Below, one piece after another: positions 45,101 to 56,729 of a stretch of DNA of 64,000 nt. Where the stretch lies: assembly GCF_037126465.1 (NCBI RefSeq), contig NC_088201.1:189622031-189686030 (forward strand), in the 5' to 3' direction. Both the position numbers and the translations under genes were made by a program. Numbering within the stretch: position 1 is the first letter of the stretch; each line of letters begins with the position of its first letter. The notes under the pieces are model-generated. The model searched no databases and was not told the DNA's origin. It saw only the letters and a list, made by a program, of their open reading frames with translations. This DNA comes from Ornithodoros turicata (Eukaryota > Arthropoda > Arachnida > Ixodida > Argasidae).

Positions 45101-46277
45101 TGGGTCAGTGTTGGAAGCAGTAACATTTGTTGAAGCTGCTTGTTCAGGAGATACTGAAGGGATTTGACATTGTTGCTGCTGAGTGAGGTTGATTGACAAG
45201 CTTGGTGCAGGGAGAGAAGTGGTGGAGCAGGACTCCAGAGTACTTGTAGATGAATTTGCCTCTGTAGCACAATTGTCGTCTGCCCTGCAGGAATTTTCAG
45301 TGTAAACATTTATTAGAAATGGATAGCTATGCCGACTTGCTCTCTACAATACACTGCCTACAGCCATATAATGTGACCCCCTTTCACAAAAGGAATACTG
45401 TATTGTCGTTAAAGTGTTGGAAGGCGTTGCAAGATTGGGATATTAGGGGCATGTGCAAGGGGAGAGCATTTTCAGATAATTCATTTTTAAAATTTTTCAC
45501 AGTTTGACACGTTGAGCAGAAGGCCTCCCGCGTAGACAACTGAGAGGTTTGGTATTTAGGGCAATAGTTACATCAGAAATTCAAAAATGCTGCAAAACGG
45601 GTATGAAGTCTACTGGATGGCAAAGCGCACACTGGGTTTTGACAGGGAGCATTGAACATGAGAGAACTGATGTTCTGAGGCTGTTACAACATAGAAGGAC
45701 ACGTTTGCAAAGGCATCTGACACGCTGCAAGAACAGTGAAAAACAAAAAACATGCAGAAAAAGTTCAATTGCTGCAGAAGCAGCAATCCACTGCCACGGG
45801 ACGCATTCAGTTTGAATATATCCACTTACAAAAACACTAAATGCAAATGCTTTTCAACTGTTTCTTGTTTGCAGTGAGAGCTACTTCTTACTTATCTCAA
45901 ACTTTCAAAGATGCATAAAGGCCGTAATTGTGCAACATACGGTTTATGAAGCATGACACGTCAATGACATGACATCAAACATAATATTTTGAACACTTCG
46001 ACACATGCACAACTTTTATAAGGAATTTCAGTACATACTGCAAAAGTTATAGATTTTACACACTATAATTTATACATTTTACCTGTCCTTTTAACTGTAG
46101 GCAAAACTCTTTGGGTTTGAATTGGTCGCAGCACACCCTGAAGACCACTTCTTCGACAAATTTCAAATCACTTGGTGCTTCAACACCAAGCTCTCTCAAT
46201 GTTCGAACTATAGTGCTAATCTCATTTTCTGAAAGTCCCGGCAGAGCCACTGAAACTTCAAGTTCAATCATGTCCAT
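42141..46277 (-). pseudogene. CACTA second gene (spliced; interrupted by a hAT)
   Basis: Minus-strand exons. 46277-46083 encodes a SAM-like helical segment (VALPGLSENEISTIVRTLRE) and ends at a GTAAAA donor. 45295-42655 starts after CCTGCAG and reads VPWNRMSPARMLALKKKERP, then a LRREMIRIIVSHAMRM block. The frame slips in an A-run near 44690 and goes on to WKYLFTPEGKFTHFQ, where the hAT at 42910-44510 sits. It resumes LLVGVDIGRVLPIS and ends at a GTAAGT donor. Further pieces lie at 42575-42440 and 42316-42141 (DSPWCATSFMITVDQLAIA, ending EFVQR). This domain order matches the unnamed second protein I recall from animal CACTA elements; its role is not known to me. Confidence 0.6.
42910..44510. 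mobile_element. Non-autonomous hAT element with 174-bp tandem array
   Basis: TIR TAGTGATG at 42910 and its complement ending at 44510; exact 8-bp TSD GTTGGAAG (42902-42909 and 44511-44518). It lies inside a coding exon of the second CACTA gene, whose frame rejoins across the TSD. Within it, about 43620-44150 holds three tandem 174-bp units (GCGCATGCGCTG at about 43664, 43838, 44012). A G-run lies at 44179-44190. No transposase is encoded. Confidence 0.9.
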
Positions 46278-46925
46278 CTGTAAAAAATTTAAGCACGATT
46301 TATAACATCGTATTCAACCAAATTGCGCCTCATCTGTACAAAGCACCAGCGAACTCCTGACAAAATTGAAACATGGTATTACATACCCTGTTAGTGCTCC
46401 CAGGAATGCTTTCGTAGAAGAAGCTGGAATGCAGCATTATTGAAATAATGCATTCTGTCACTATACGACATCTTGACAGTACAAATGTGGACAAGGTATT
46501 CCGTACATTACGAAGCTCAAGACAAGTCGACCGCCAACTTATCGCGTATTCACAGTCACGGACTTAACGATAATCAGTGTACTATCTGCATGTGGAGATT
46601 AGCGAACACAAGATATAAGTGAAACTTCGCTGTTTTTGTAGCACAGCGTGCGTGATAGAGCAGGACGAAGAATCCACTTTATTTCTAGACAAAGTAGCTT
46701 GGCAGACACAAGAAAATCACTTGATGACAATGAAGTGCTTTGGGGATGTGCACATTTTCCCACATAGTGCATACGACGGAAGTGGATGGAAATCAGCAAG
46801 CGATTTCACATTCACGCATTTGTACTCTGACAAATCGTGCGCTGCATAGATGCCCAAATGCCACTGAGAAACGGCTTCATGCAGTTTCACAACAAAGAAA
46901 ACATCAGTGCCTGCAGTACCAATTA
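46278..46925. other. Spacer between the two CACTA genes
   Basis: No coding similarity. It holds the 3' flank of the transposase gene and the 5' flank of the second gene. Confidence 0.4.
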
Positions 46926-49900
46926 TCAGAACAATTCTTCCAGAAACAAGATTTTTGCGCTCACTTTAACTGCAACGAACAAGCCTTCAGTGTATGCAGT
47001 TCCTTTGTAAGTCACTTCATTTGTTACAATGCTGTTGAATTCGTCAATTCCGGAAGCTACAATGCATGACTTAATGTACTCGCAGTAGGCTGACAAGTCT
47101 AGCTGTAGCCCTCCTCTGACAACAACAGTAGGCTCAAAGAATGTGTCACTGAGCAGGTATGATTGCAGCATTTGGTGTTTACGTGCCAATGTCTTGCACA
47201 GGGATTTAAAGTTCTTCAATTTGCGGACACAGTGCTTAAAATAAGAATGCTTGCTTTCGAAACGCATTGTCCATAAGTTAATCAGCGGTCCGGACTCAAT
47301 GATCAGACGAGGATAGTGGAGCAGGTACTGGTGTTTTGGCAGGAGTGGAGACAATTGAAAAAGCTCTTTTCTGTCATAGAGGTATCCTTCAATGAGTACT
47401 TGAAGATATGCTATGGTGCTCTTCTGTACGCAACTTGAACAAATAGTGTCCACTATCCTTCTCAAGCTTACCAACGCACACCAGACAGGGTCTTCAAAAT
47501 CCTGCACGTACTGACCTACAAATATAGGCAAGGGCCGAAGCAATGTACAAGTTGATGCGGCTGTTCCAGCACTTTTTTTTTTTTTGCCGTTGTCCAACAC
47601 CTCATGAGATTTGCTGTTTGAGTCAGAACCCCTATACTCAACAATCAAAATTATGGAATTAAGCTTCTGATACGAAAACCACTTACAGACCCTCACAAAG
47701 TGTCTGATGTAGAGTGCAAGGTCGCTCGCAACAATACCTTCGAAAAGGTCATGTCCCAGACATGGGGGAAGCCCAGGGGCACACACATGAAAAAAGCGCA
47801 GCTCATTGAAGCAGCTGTTACTCTTTATGCCTTCAAAAATGCTGCCGTCGGCGTCGACTTGTTGGAGCGATGTGTTATAGTTGTTGATAGTCTGCAGAAC
47901 AAAAGCTTCTCAGGATTCCTCTGGAAATAGTCACGGATAACGGTGCAGAAGCGACAGAAGTTAAGAGGCCTGCTGAAGCTTTCCACAAAGCCACCAATAG
48001 ATGCAGAGACTGCCTTCGAAACACACCTCTCAAACAGGAATACCAATCTCTTCTAAGTCCTTTAGGTCATTTACAAGCGTTGCAAACACTTTTTCTGCTC
48101 CAATCCTCCTTCATGTGACATTCACGAGAGAGGAGTGCCAATTGGAGATGATCACGTGTAGACCGGAGACGCTTCCGAAAGTTACCAAGTGTAAAGTATA
48201 CACCAACAATCTTATGCTTTTTTTTTTTTTTTGGCTGGGCCCAGTGGATTCGCCATTTCCAATGCATCTTGATACAGCAATATCTCCAGATTCCTTGAAC
48301 TATCCTCATTACGAAAGAACGGATTCGATTCATACACTGTTACATCGGTTATGTCTTCAAGTTCGTCTCCAATTTTCTCCACTGGTTGTCTCACAGCTTC
48401 GAGAACAGTATGGTTTGAAAGTAGATGACAAAGCGTGTCTTTTATGGGAATATACTATGCAAAGTACTGCTTCTGACTACTGTTACCCCCAAGCAAAATG
48501 TCCGCTGGCTCAACTAGAGGGAATTTTTCTTTTAAGTATGCAGTGCGAGAATGTGTAGTAGCGAATGTTGTTGAATGCATTTCGCCGAATATGTCCCCAC
48601 TTCTCATCGCTTCTAGGATGGAATGCCTTCCAACATTCTCTTCGTTCTCGAAGGTCTCTTCAACAGATGCAGAAATGCAGGACAAATTCAATTTGTGGAC
48701 ATTCTTCAACTCATCAACTATACACTGTATTGTGGAAGGTGGAACAAGTACCTTTGCTTGCAATTTAAGGTAAAATAATGCAATACTGTCTTCCACATTG
48801 CGTCTTAAGTCACTGATGATCAGACATGCAAAGTAATTAATTACAAGTAATTGAATTATTGTAATTAATTACTTTCTTAGTAATTAATTACTTCCGGAAT
48901 TACATTAGGTTTTATGTAATTGTAACTGTAACTGAATTACTTTTACAAGTAACGCGTAACGCATTTTGAATTACTTTCGGAATTACTTTGAACGCTATCT
49001 GGGAAGGCCCAATGCTTAAAGTTTGGGTCACTTCCACACCCTTTTTTTTCCTTTTTTTTCACAGTGATGACCCAAAGACTCGATTCAGATCGGTACATTT
49101 TTCGGTACAGATTTTTTACATTTGAAGGTGGAAGGAGAAAAACTCTTGCGCCATGGGAAAAGGAGTACGAATTGTAGGTATCTACCCGCACTTCAGAGTC
49201 GTTAGAGTGCTTGAAAGATCTTCCTTGTGTGCTCGAGGTGTTCATGAAGTACAACGTTTGGCTGCCCAGCAGTGCACCAGTGGAGCGTCTGTTTTCGGTT
49301 GGTGGTCTGGTTGGACGAGGAGACGTGGCAGCCTCACAGACAAGAACTCTGGGAATACCTTACTCTTGAAAGCCAATGAACGTTACAAGCTGCACTCATG
49401 ATCTGCACTTTGTTCACATACCTGAAGAAATAAACCCTTTTGACTGTGATGTTCGGTGTTTCTTTAACATGGCAAGAGACTTGCCCTTGTGTAAGACTTC
49501 TCTAACTTGTTTTTCTACCACAAGCACAACTACCACCATCTTTCAGAACATGCGCAATAAATGTGTACGTCAAATCTTGCAGTTTGCACGTCGTTTGCCC
49601 GTTGCAGCCAACTTTGGGAATGTAACTCTGCGCAATGCAATTACTTTTTCAGTACTTGTAATCGTAATTGAATTACAATAGAAAATGAGTAATTGTAACT
49701 GTAATTTAACTACTTTTGTGAACATGTAATTGTAATCGTAATTCAATTACTTTGGAAAAGTAATTTTTACAGGTCTGCTGATGACGTCCCTTTGAGCTCC
49801 CTCAGTGGAGCAACTCAGCTGATTTCAAGTTGGCAACCCTTCCTGCACTTTACAGCTGGTGCATGGTGGTGGATCCCCCACTTGTGTTGTGTTTACTAAG

Positions 49901-50568
49901 TCTGGGACCCTTATCCCTTGCGCAGGTCTATGCTTTCTGCTAATATGAACAGAAAATGACGACAGAACACGAAATTTACTCTGGCAGTCATAATATGGAC
50001 GCTCGATTTCCTGTCCTTCGTGAATGTGCCGTTTCAAGTGCGATACAGTCTCTGCTGTCGTCTCGAACGAACGAGAACAAGAAGGCACACTGCAGACATT
50101 ACTGCTTGCTGACAGCAGGTCTGTACGAGGTTGTCGACCTCATAAAGCGCTTTTGTGACACCTCAAAATGTGGTATCCGAGCGCTAAGTACGTCGTCGTC
50201 TTATACGAACATGAAACATGACAGCACGGTATTTTCGTGGCTTCGTGTGCTTCTCTGCAGTCTTCAACGTAACGTACAATAGTCCCAAAGTCACAGGAAC
50301 AGTGCTTGCAAGCAAACATCGCAAAACACACGTATGAACAACCAAACCGACGGAGACGTACGAACGAGACGCTTCAAGAAATGCAGAGGTACAGTGTCGC
50401 TATTTTCGCGACCTCGAGTGCTTCTCTACAGTAGTCAATATGACGCACAAAAACCCTGAACTCACGAATGTGTTTCAAAGCGAACATCGCAAAACACACG
50501 AGCGAACAATTATGCCAACGAGCAAGTACGCAGAGAGCCGAATCAGTCACACTGTCACACACTGTCAC
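46926..50568 (-). pseudogene. CACTA/EnSpm transposase gene (zinc fingers plus catalytic domain), broken
   Basis: On the minus strand the N-terminus has C2H2-like fingers (50331-50140 with CKHCSCDF and CCHVSCSY; 50088-49825 with HLKRHIHEG and HISRKH). The body follows: ALFYLKLQAKVLVPPSTIQ (48790-48700) and then YQDALEMANPLG (48290-48240), the block with the catalytic Asp. A frameshift in a 16-A run (48217-48232) shifts to HKIVGVYFTLGNFR. The C-terminal part is open from 47786 to 46926 and starts with the diagnostic PPCLGHDLFEGIV; it runs on to WFSYQKLN and a distinctive MRFESKHSYFK. A hAT remnant splits the body at 48821-49777. The first finger segment has a degenerate upstream copy (50568-50374). 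Confidence 0.75.
48821..49777 (+). mobile_element. Internally deleted hAT with a dimerisation-domain remnant
   Basis: TIRs CAGACATGCAAAG and CAGACCTGTAAAA (right end, complemented). The TSD is CTGATGAT at 48813-48820 and CTGATGAC at 49778-49785, one mismatch. Both ends are rich in GTAATTAATTAC-type repeats. On the plus strand, about 49245-49390 encodes WLPSSAPVERLFSVGG and then LLLKANERY, the hAT C-terminal dimerisation motif. It is therefore an internally deleted copy of an autonomous hAT. It interrupts the CACTA transposase exon. Confidence 0.85.
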
Positions 50569-50579
50569 GGCGATTCACG

Positions 50580-50893
50580 GACTAGAGGACGTATACAACA
50601 TTCCGTACGTCTCACATTGCACAAAAATAACGCTACAATTAGTGAATATTCGTTCCATTTGTTGGCGTTTTACCTCCAAGTCTATTGACTAATTCGAAAC
50701 TATGCGGGGCACGGCAGACGGGAACACTTTACGGGCTCCCAACAGTAACTCGCTGTGTTTCGCGGAGACGCCGTGTGGTGGCGCTCGGATCCACATTCTT
50801 TTACAGCGATTTGGCCGTATTTGCGATTACGGAAATGCACCGTCGCAAAAAAATGATAATCCACCGTAGAAATCACAGCAATTTTTTACAGTG
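50580..50893. repeat. CACTA 5' terminal region
   Basis: Upstream of the transposase fingers; contains subterminal CCGTA/ACCGT motifs and the terminal AATTTTTTACAGTG. It is likely the promoter of the transposase, but no specific element is recognised. Confidence 0.5.
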
Positions 50894-51068
50894 TAGCAAG
50901 CCGTGACCTAGCCCCGCGAGCAAGCCAAAGACCAAGCAATGAGGCTCGTGCACCTGACGTCAGGCAATGCGAGTGTCACGTGACTCGGGAAAACAGTCCG
51001 GACGCCGCGTTTGCGGAGTATGCAAGACGCAGCTTGTTAGGTCGCATGCTCTGTTGTTTTCAGTACAT

Positions 51069-52933
51069 ATGCCACGATACTGCGCAGTCCCAGGATGCCT
51101 CAATTCAAGCCAAAGCGTAAGTACACACACTCGCAGTTCATACATTTCAATTACGTGTTCTGGCACTTTAGAACTCAGACTTACGAGACTGTTTGGGCAG
51201 CAGAAGACCGCGCGTAAAATCTCTTGCCCGTTTTGGTGTGCACCGGCTTAATTTGGAAACACAGATCGTATTCGCGCTAGAATGGGCTAAAAGGCAGTGA
51301 TTGTGTTTTATTCTTTCGCAAATCTTGAACGGTGCACTAGTAGTAATCTAATAGTAGGGTCAAAAGAGCTAGGTAATAGGTACCCTATCAATTCCGCAGT
51401 TAAACTTCAGAGCACATAATTTATTTAAATTCACAGTTTCTTATATTGTTCGAAATATACTTAGCGCTCTTTCTTTACAAATTGATCATTATGTCATTAT
51501 GTTTCAGGGGATTTCTGGCTTGCATCTGTCCAGCTTTCCTTTGAGATATAAGAAGAGACTAAAAGTGTGGCTAATCAAAATAAACCGCAAACGTTTCGTG
51601 CCAAAAGCCAGCAGTCAAATCTGTTCAGCTCACTTTGAGGAGGATTGCCTCATCGAACATTTTGGGCAAGTAAAGCTCCGCCAAGATGCTGTCCCCAGGA
51701 AATTCCCCTTCTGTAAGGTGATTTGTCTGCAGTAACGGGAGGCCAATTTTTTACATTATCGCCACATACTGTAGCAGTAGTAATGGAAATCTTGTTGGAT
51801 CACACCAGGAGACAAAAAAAAGTTATAAGTTATTGTGTAAAATGAAAAAAATGCTCTTCAGAAACCGAAGTCACGCCCTGCACCTAAGCCCAGAGGACTG
51901 GACACTACTACAGTTACCACACAGGATTCCACCTCAGGATTCTGCACTGAAGATGCCTGGGAGGAAGTCGACGGCCCCTCGGAACCTCAACAGATTACAT
52001 TTTCAAAGGCTTGCCAGACAGGCATTGACGTAATCCCACCACTCGCATGTCAGATTGCTGCCAGAGAGGAGATAATAGTCTCTCAAAAAGGAACTATCGC
52101 TTGCCAAATGGGGAATTGGGAGGTTCTGTAATGATACTCGGGCAATTAAGTACTATACGGGGATGCACAACATCAGGCAGTTCAGTGTGTTTTGTGCACT
52201 TGTCCAGTGTGGCAAAGTGAGTGAAATCAGTAAGCTTTCTGTTGAATATGAAATATTTTTAGTCTTGATAACATTTCGGCTGGGCTGCACACAGTACGAC
52301 TTGTCGCAGCGTTTTATGATAGACAGGTCCACACTATCAAGAATTTTATCCTACTGGATCGAACGAATGTACAGGAGAGTAAAATCTGTGAATTTATGGC
52401 CAAGTATGCCAGCACCATTTGTCAATAACTTTCCGAGGTGTCGTGTTATCATAGATTGAACGGAAATGGAGGTACAGCAGCCAACAAAGCCTGTCGCACA
52501 GCAGCAGACTTGGTCGAACTACAAGAATGCTAACACGCTTAAAGCCCTTGTGGGTATTACACCAGCTGGAGCTGTTTCTTTCATTTCTGATTTGTATGAT
52601 GGGGCCACTTCAGGCAAACATTTATTTCGAGAATCGGGTCTCATGACCATTCTTGGTGACTGTGACATGAATTTGTAGTGAATGAAAAAAAAAAAGTGGA
52701 AGTTAGTGACGCCTCCCTTGTGGGATGGCTGACGCCAATTTAGCCATTCTGATGTGCTGAAGACACGCAATGTGGCACATCATAGAATACACGTTGAAAG
52801 GGCGATTGGAAGCATAAAAACATTCCACTACTTTATTGCTCAAATTGGGATAAAAATGCTATATGAGGCAGAAAAGGTGTTCTACATTTGTGCATTCTTG
52901 TGCAATGCTGGTGAGCCATTGGTGTCTTTTTAA
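51069..52933 (+). pseudogene. ISL2EU transposase: THAP domain, HTH, DDE domain
   Basis: Exon 1 (51069-51116) encodes MPRYCAVPGCLNSSQS and ends at GTAAGT. Exon 2 (51508-51712) starts after GTTTCAG and completes the THAP zinc domain (WLIKINRKRF, ICSAHF, AVPRKFP). A Ser/Thr-rich linker follows at about 51860-52100. Then comes the helix-turn-helix region (52240-52350: DLSQRFMIDRSTLSRIL). The catalytic domain starts CRVIID followed by a TGA at 52457-52459, where a Cys is usual, then TEMEVQQP, ALVGITPAGAVSFISDLYDG. Further frameshifts follow after 52676, and a degenerate C-terminal part (HVERAIGSIKTFHYF) ends at about 52933. A poly(A) signal AATAAA is at 52964. Confidence 0.8.
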
Positions 52934-53177
52934 TGTGCAGAAATGATGTAACAGCTTTCAATGGCAATAAAAGCATGTGTGCAAGATGTCATCTGTGAGA
53001 TTTATTCATTCTAATTTGCCACATGAACATTCCCAGAAACTTTTTACTACAAGTGCCACATGACTAGAACAAAGCAGGTAGTAAGACTGCATGAAAACAT
53101 GAAAATGGCCCAAGTATACAGGAACAGTCAGGTACGATACAGTGTGAGATAGAGCGCGAATCCCTGGAGTCTTACAT

Positions 53178-55313
53178 TTACTGCTCATCTGCTAAAAACG
53201 TCAGGTAATACTGAAAGTAAAAATCTCTGAGTTTTGGAAGCATGAAGGTCCACAAACTTAAATCAAATTTTATCTCCTCAATAAATAGCTTCTTGAGCAA
53301 GTCAGCAATGACAACAGAATAGCATTTTTGCACTTCTGTCAGTGCCATTTGACAGTGAATTTGAAGGCAGTAAGGATGTTGGGTTTTCAACTTCAGAGAG
53401 CCGTCCCTTTGTTCTAGATAGTGTGATGCTCCTTGTAGCACAGTTTCTTGCACAGTCTTCCCTCTACTGCAAAACAATGCCTTGCAGTCTATGAGTACTG
53501 GCTCCCCATCTACAATGACCAATCAGGAGATGCCGCAAGATATGGACACTTCGGATTGACAAATAGACCACAGTCATAAACCTTGCTAAGGCTCAGCCTG
53601 TCGGCAAGTCCTAACTTGGCAAATTTCACTGTTTGTGTTCCATGTCTGACAGGTGGCAGGTGGCTCACATCTTGTGGCTTAGCAAGTGACAATGCTAGGG
53701 ACATAAAATCTGATACTCTGGTGTAAACTCTTCCAAAATTTCAAGCCGTTAGTCTATATCTTCTCTGTTGCTTCCATTCTGGAACTAGAGCCTGCCCACG
53801 TCTACGCTCTTCCAGTGCTTCACACTCTTTTTGGTTCAAGTCTACAGTTTTGTGGTAAAACATGAAACACTGCATGCCACACTGTGTCTGCAATGAGTTT
53901 GTGTGCTGTACATTGGACTCGCTCAAAGGTAATCTTAGAGGGGGAGAGTCATATGCTCTCATTTCAGGGAACAGGCACCGAGAAAACATTGTCTCTTCCC
54001 CCATAGCTTTAACAAACAACGAAAGCTCATTTCCTAACACGTCAGGGATGTCACACACGATGCTCAATGCAGGGATCACACGATGCTCAGTGTGGAGGGC
54101 AGTGCATTCTCACTAATCATAATGTCTTTTACCATCGTAGGACCACATCTGATGGCATTAGGCTGGTGCCACTTCTGTAGTGTCTCTGTTGGGGCAACCT
54201 GGAGCCCTTGTCTGCAAAAAGAAGCAAAAGTCAATTCATGAATAATTCTGTAGCATGACATACTTTTGCAAACCTGCATTTAACATTTTTCAGCTTTTTT
54301 TTTGTTTTTTAGTGCTTTGACCTTATTCTACATTCATCAGTACTGCGAAGATAGACAGTGCGTTAGGGGGACGTCAGAAAGTCATGCGAATATGACATCA
54401 GTGCAGATCTTTCCCTGGTGGAGTTGCACCACGTTCACCTAACCTTCTTATGCCACCACTTCAAACGTTGCCTACCTCCACACTGCAGTTGCTGACCTAA
54501 GGAGGATAACACAGTTGTCCCGTGCTGCTATGACGACATTTGAGTTAACCTTAAAAGTTATATGAAGCTGCTGAGTTTCACCTTTTCTTCATATGCTTAC
54601 GCTTTTCCTTTTCTCTTTCTTTTCTGGTAGGACGATTTCTTCGGTGAAAACAAGTTTTAAAACAATCAACAATTTTTACACCAACTATTTCTTCTAAATG
54701 TTGTCGCGCAGAATACAGAGGAAACGTTTCAATACAAATTAATTAGCTTTCTCTAATTATAATTTATGGATGGAAATTTTGTACCTGAAATAATCCTCTA
54801 GTAAGCAGCACAATGCTCCAAGATGCTTACAAGAAGTTGGCTTCGCACCAGCTTTGCAGGTGCATTGTCCGTATAGGACGCTTCCCGAGGTCTCGTAGCA
54901 CAGTATAGCAACCGGTACACCACCGTTTTCTTCATTTCTGCCTTGCATGAGGCTCCAATGAAGATCCGTGACCCTTTCACAGCTTGCTTCACGGCAAATC
55001 CATGTTTTCCTTTGGAGAGCGCCAGCGACTTTTCGTTCATACCTATGTCTGGAAACTACTACGTTTCGAAGTCGGTCATAATGCAGTCGAATACGTACTT
55101 TTGTAGTCAGCTTGTATCCTAGCTTCTAGCTTCCTGAAGACAAAGTACTCCATCAGAGTTGTGTTGGTGAAGCTTTGCAATGCCACGGGTGAAGCAACAA
55201 TCGACTGAAACTCGCTGTCATTCGGAACGTCGTTCATCCTGTATGTCGCCTTGGGGCGCCATGTTTTCGCCGTTTCCCGAAGCGGTCTCTTGCTCCACTT
55301 AAGCACGAAGCCT
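53178..55313 (-). pseudogene. ISL2EU SWIM-zinc-finger and YqaJ-type nuclease gene
   Basis: Minus-strand exons. 55313-55100 starts after TGCTTCAG (FVLKWSKRPLRETAKTW). 55050-54785 holds the SWIM finger (CTCKAGAKPTSCKHLGALC). From 54240 down comes the YqaJ-like exonuclease: ECEALEERRRG, YRLTA followed by a TGA where SNFG is usual, CPYLAASPD with a small deletion after it, then VDGEPVLIDCK and YCLQIHCQM, ending LPKLRDFYFQYYL at about 53195. The acidic residue of SPD, DxK (IDCK) and the Gln (QIHCQM) are the nuclease motif. An upstream open stretch (55607-55323) may be another exon. A poly(A) signal lies on the minus strand at about 53002. YqaJ/lambda-exonuclease proteins process DNA ends; the role in transposition is unproved. 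Confidence 0.75.
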
Positions 55314-55675
55314 GAAGCACATTTAAAATTTCACAGCAATGCAATCACTACTCACTGACAAAACTGCACAGTGTACCCACCTCTCAGGCAAGGACTTATG
55401 CGTTCCCATAACGAAGAGTCCCTTTCGCGTTAGGTATCCCTTTACTATGATAATTGGCAGTGGATCCACTTCTGCTTCGCAAACTGCATCCAGGTGTGCG
55501 CAGCTGTGTTTGGACGCAAAAATAGATGCGATCGAGCATCGCGCCATCGCGTTGTGTTGCCTCAAACCACAAACTTTGTGAAAGCGTGTCCAGTACTGCA
55601 ATGGCACTGCGCGAAAAGTTTTCCCGAGTCACGTGACGGCGTGACGTTGCGCTGACGTCGATGCACGAGCCTCAT

Positions 55676-56094
55676 TCATGCGAGCATTTTGCGGCGCCGG
55701 CATTCTGGACTTCTGCAGACGTGGCAGACGTGACTGTCACGTGGCGGAGAAAGCGCACCAATGGCGCGCCGCTCACGGCGCGACTGAGCCCGGCGGGGAA
55801 GCAGCGAATCGAGTTCCCGCGTACCATTCCCTAAAAAGCAAGGCTTGCATCAAGCGACGTGCGATTTGAGAAGGGAAACGCCAAACGGGTATTCCTCTCA
55901 TTTTTGTCTCGTCTTTCGAAGTGAACGGACGCTCCTCTGCTTCTTGCTTCTCAAGGCCAGTCATCCCTCTGGTAGTCTCCTCCCAGGTCTCCAGACGCAC
56001 CACGTGACCGCGCTGTCTGCAGCGCTCCTCAAGGTCGGTAGCTTCGTACAGAGGCTCCGCCGATGCGCGACTTCCGCCCTCGCGTTCATTTCTT
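55676..56094. other. GC-rich spacer between ISL2EU and the TTAA element
   Basis: No recognised gene. It is continuous with 61309 onward if the TTAA element is removed, so it may be LINE D 5' sequence. Confidence 0.35.
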
Positions 56095-56729
56095 TTAAAG
56101 TGACAGTCGCATCCGTTTCGGGCGATTTCGAAACTTTCGTGTCATTTTATTCCTTATGGACTGCTGAACACGCCATCGAAAACCCCACACCAAATAGTGG
56201 CGTTGTTCGGCTGTTATTCGATGGAATACACGACAAGAGCAGACGACGGATGTTGTTGTATTCCGCTAATCCCTCTCTCAAAAAGTGTGGAAACGTATTT
56301 ATCTAAGAACCAATCAGGGTGCGGCCTTCAGAATCTGGACCGGGACGCTTTTGATCCGCCGTCGCCTGCAAGCTCTGCAAGGCATTTGGATGTCAACATG
56401 TCCGATGCGAGCGAATGTTACCTGTCGTCGCTATCCAGAGATTTCCTCGCGAGGACAGCAGTGATGCCGTAATAGAGGACAATGATCCTTATTCTACGGA
56501 TCCGTTGCAACGTCACTGTATACTAGAGATATCGAGACGAAAATGGTCGCGACGATCACACGCCGTTCGTCAGTTACCAGCAGCTACTCGTTTCAGTGTT
56601 CCACAGACGCCCACTTCAAAATCAACAACCCAACAGCTGCCTCTGCGGGTTTTGCAATCAGAAGAGCCGAACATGTACTGTGTTGCCGTGCAGTGCGCCT
56701 GGTGACGCTCTGCACTAGCACATTGTTCT

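Larger units (their letters stand above)
21870..50893 (-). mobile_element. CACTA/EnSpm transposon, ~14 kb of its own sequence, host to nested elements
   Basis: CACTGTAAAAAATT starts at 21870 and its complement ends at 50893, with TA on both outsides (21868-21869 and 50894-50895). Animal CACTA elements begin CACTR and duplicate 2-3 bp. Subterminal ACGGT/ACCGT motifs recur inside both ends (for example 21958, 50853). Between the ends are the two genes expected of animal CACTA: a zinc-finger transposase (46926-50568) and a second gene (42141-46277), both on the minus strand. Removing the Gypsy (14,945 bp plus its TSD) leaves about 14.1 kb. The short TIR makes the pairing an inference, strengthened by the genes. 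Confidence 0.7.
50941..55673. mobile_element. ISL2EU DNA transposon with two convergent genes
   Basis: TIR GAGGCTCGTGCA at 50941 and its complement ending at 55673, with AT on both outsides (50939-50940, 55674-55675). Similarity continues inside the ends (GACGTCA, then GTCACGTGACTCGGGAAAAC). The two genes, THAP plus DDE transposase (+) and SWIM plus YqaJ nuclease (-), are the pair that defines ISL2EU, a relative of PIF/Harbinger. Both genes have stops or frameshifts, so the 4.7-kb copy is complete in structure but dead. Confidence 0.85.

Noticed and set aside
21870..50893. Polinton/Maverick (large element with TIRs)
   Set aside because: No polymerase B, retroviral-type integrase of its own, ATPase or capsid genes; TSD is 2 bp; the genes are CACTA type.
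53741..54079. Separate small gene on the minus strand
   Set aside because: It is an internal exon segment of the SWIM-YqaJ gene, cut by a TGA.
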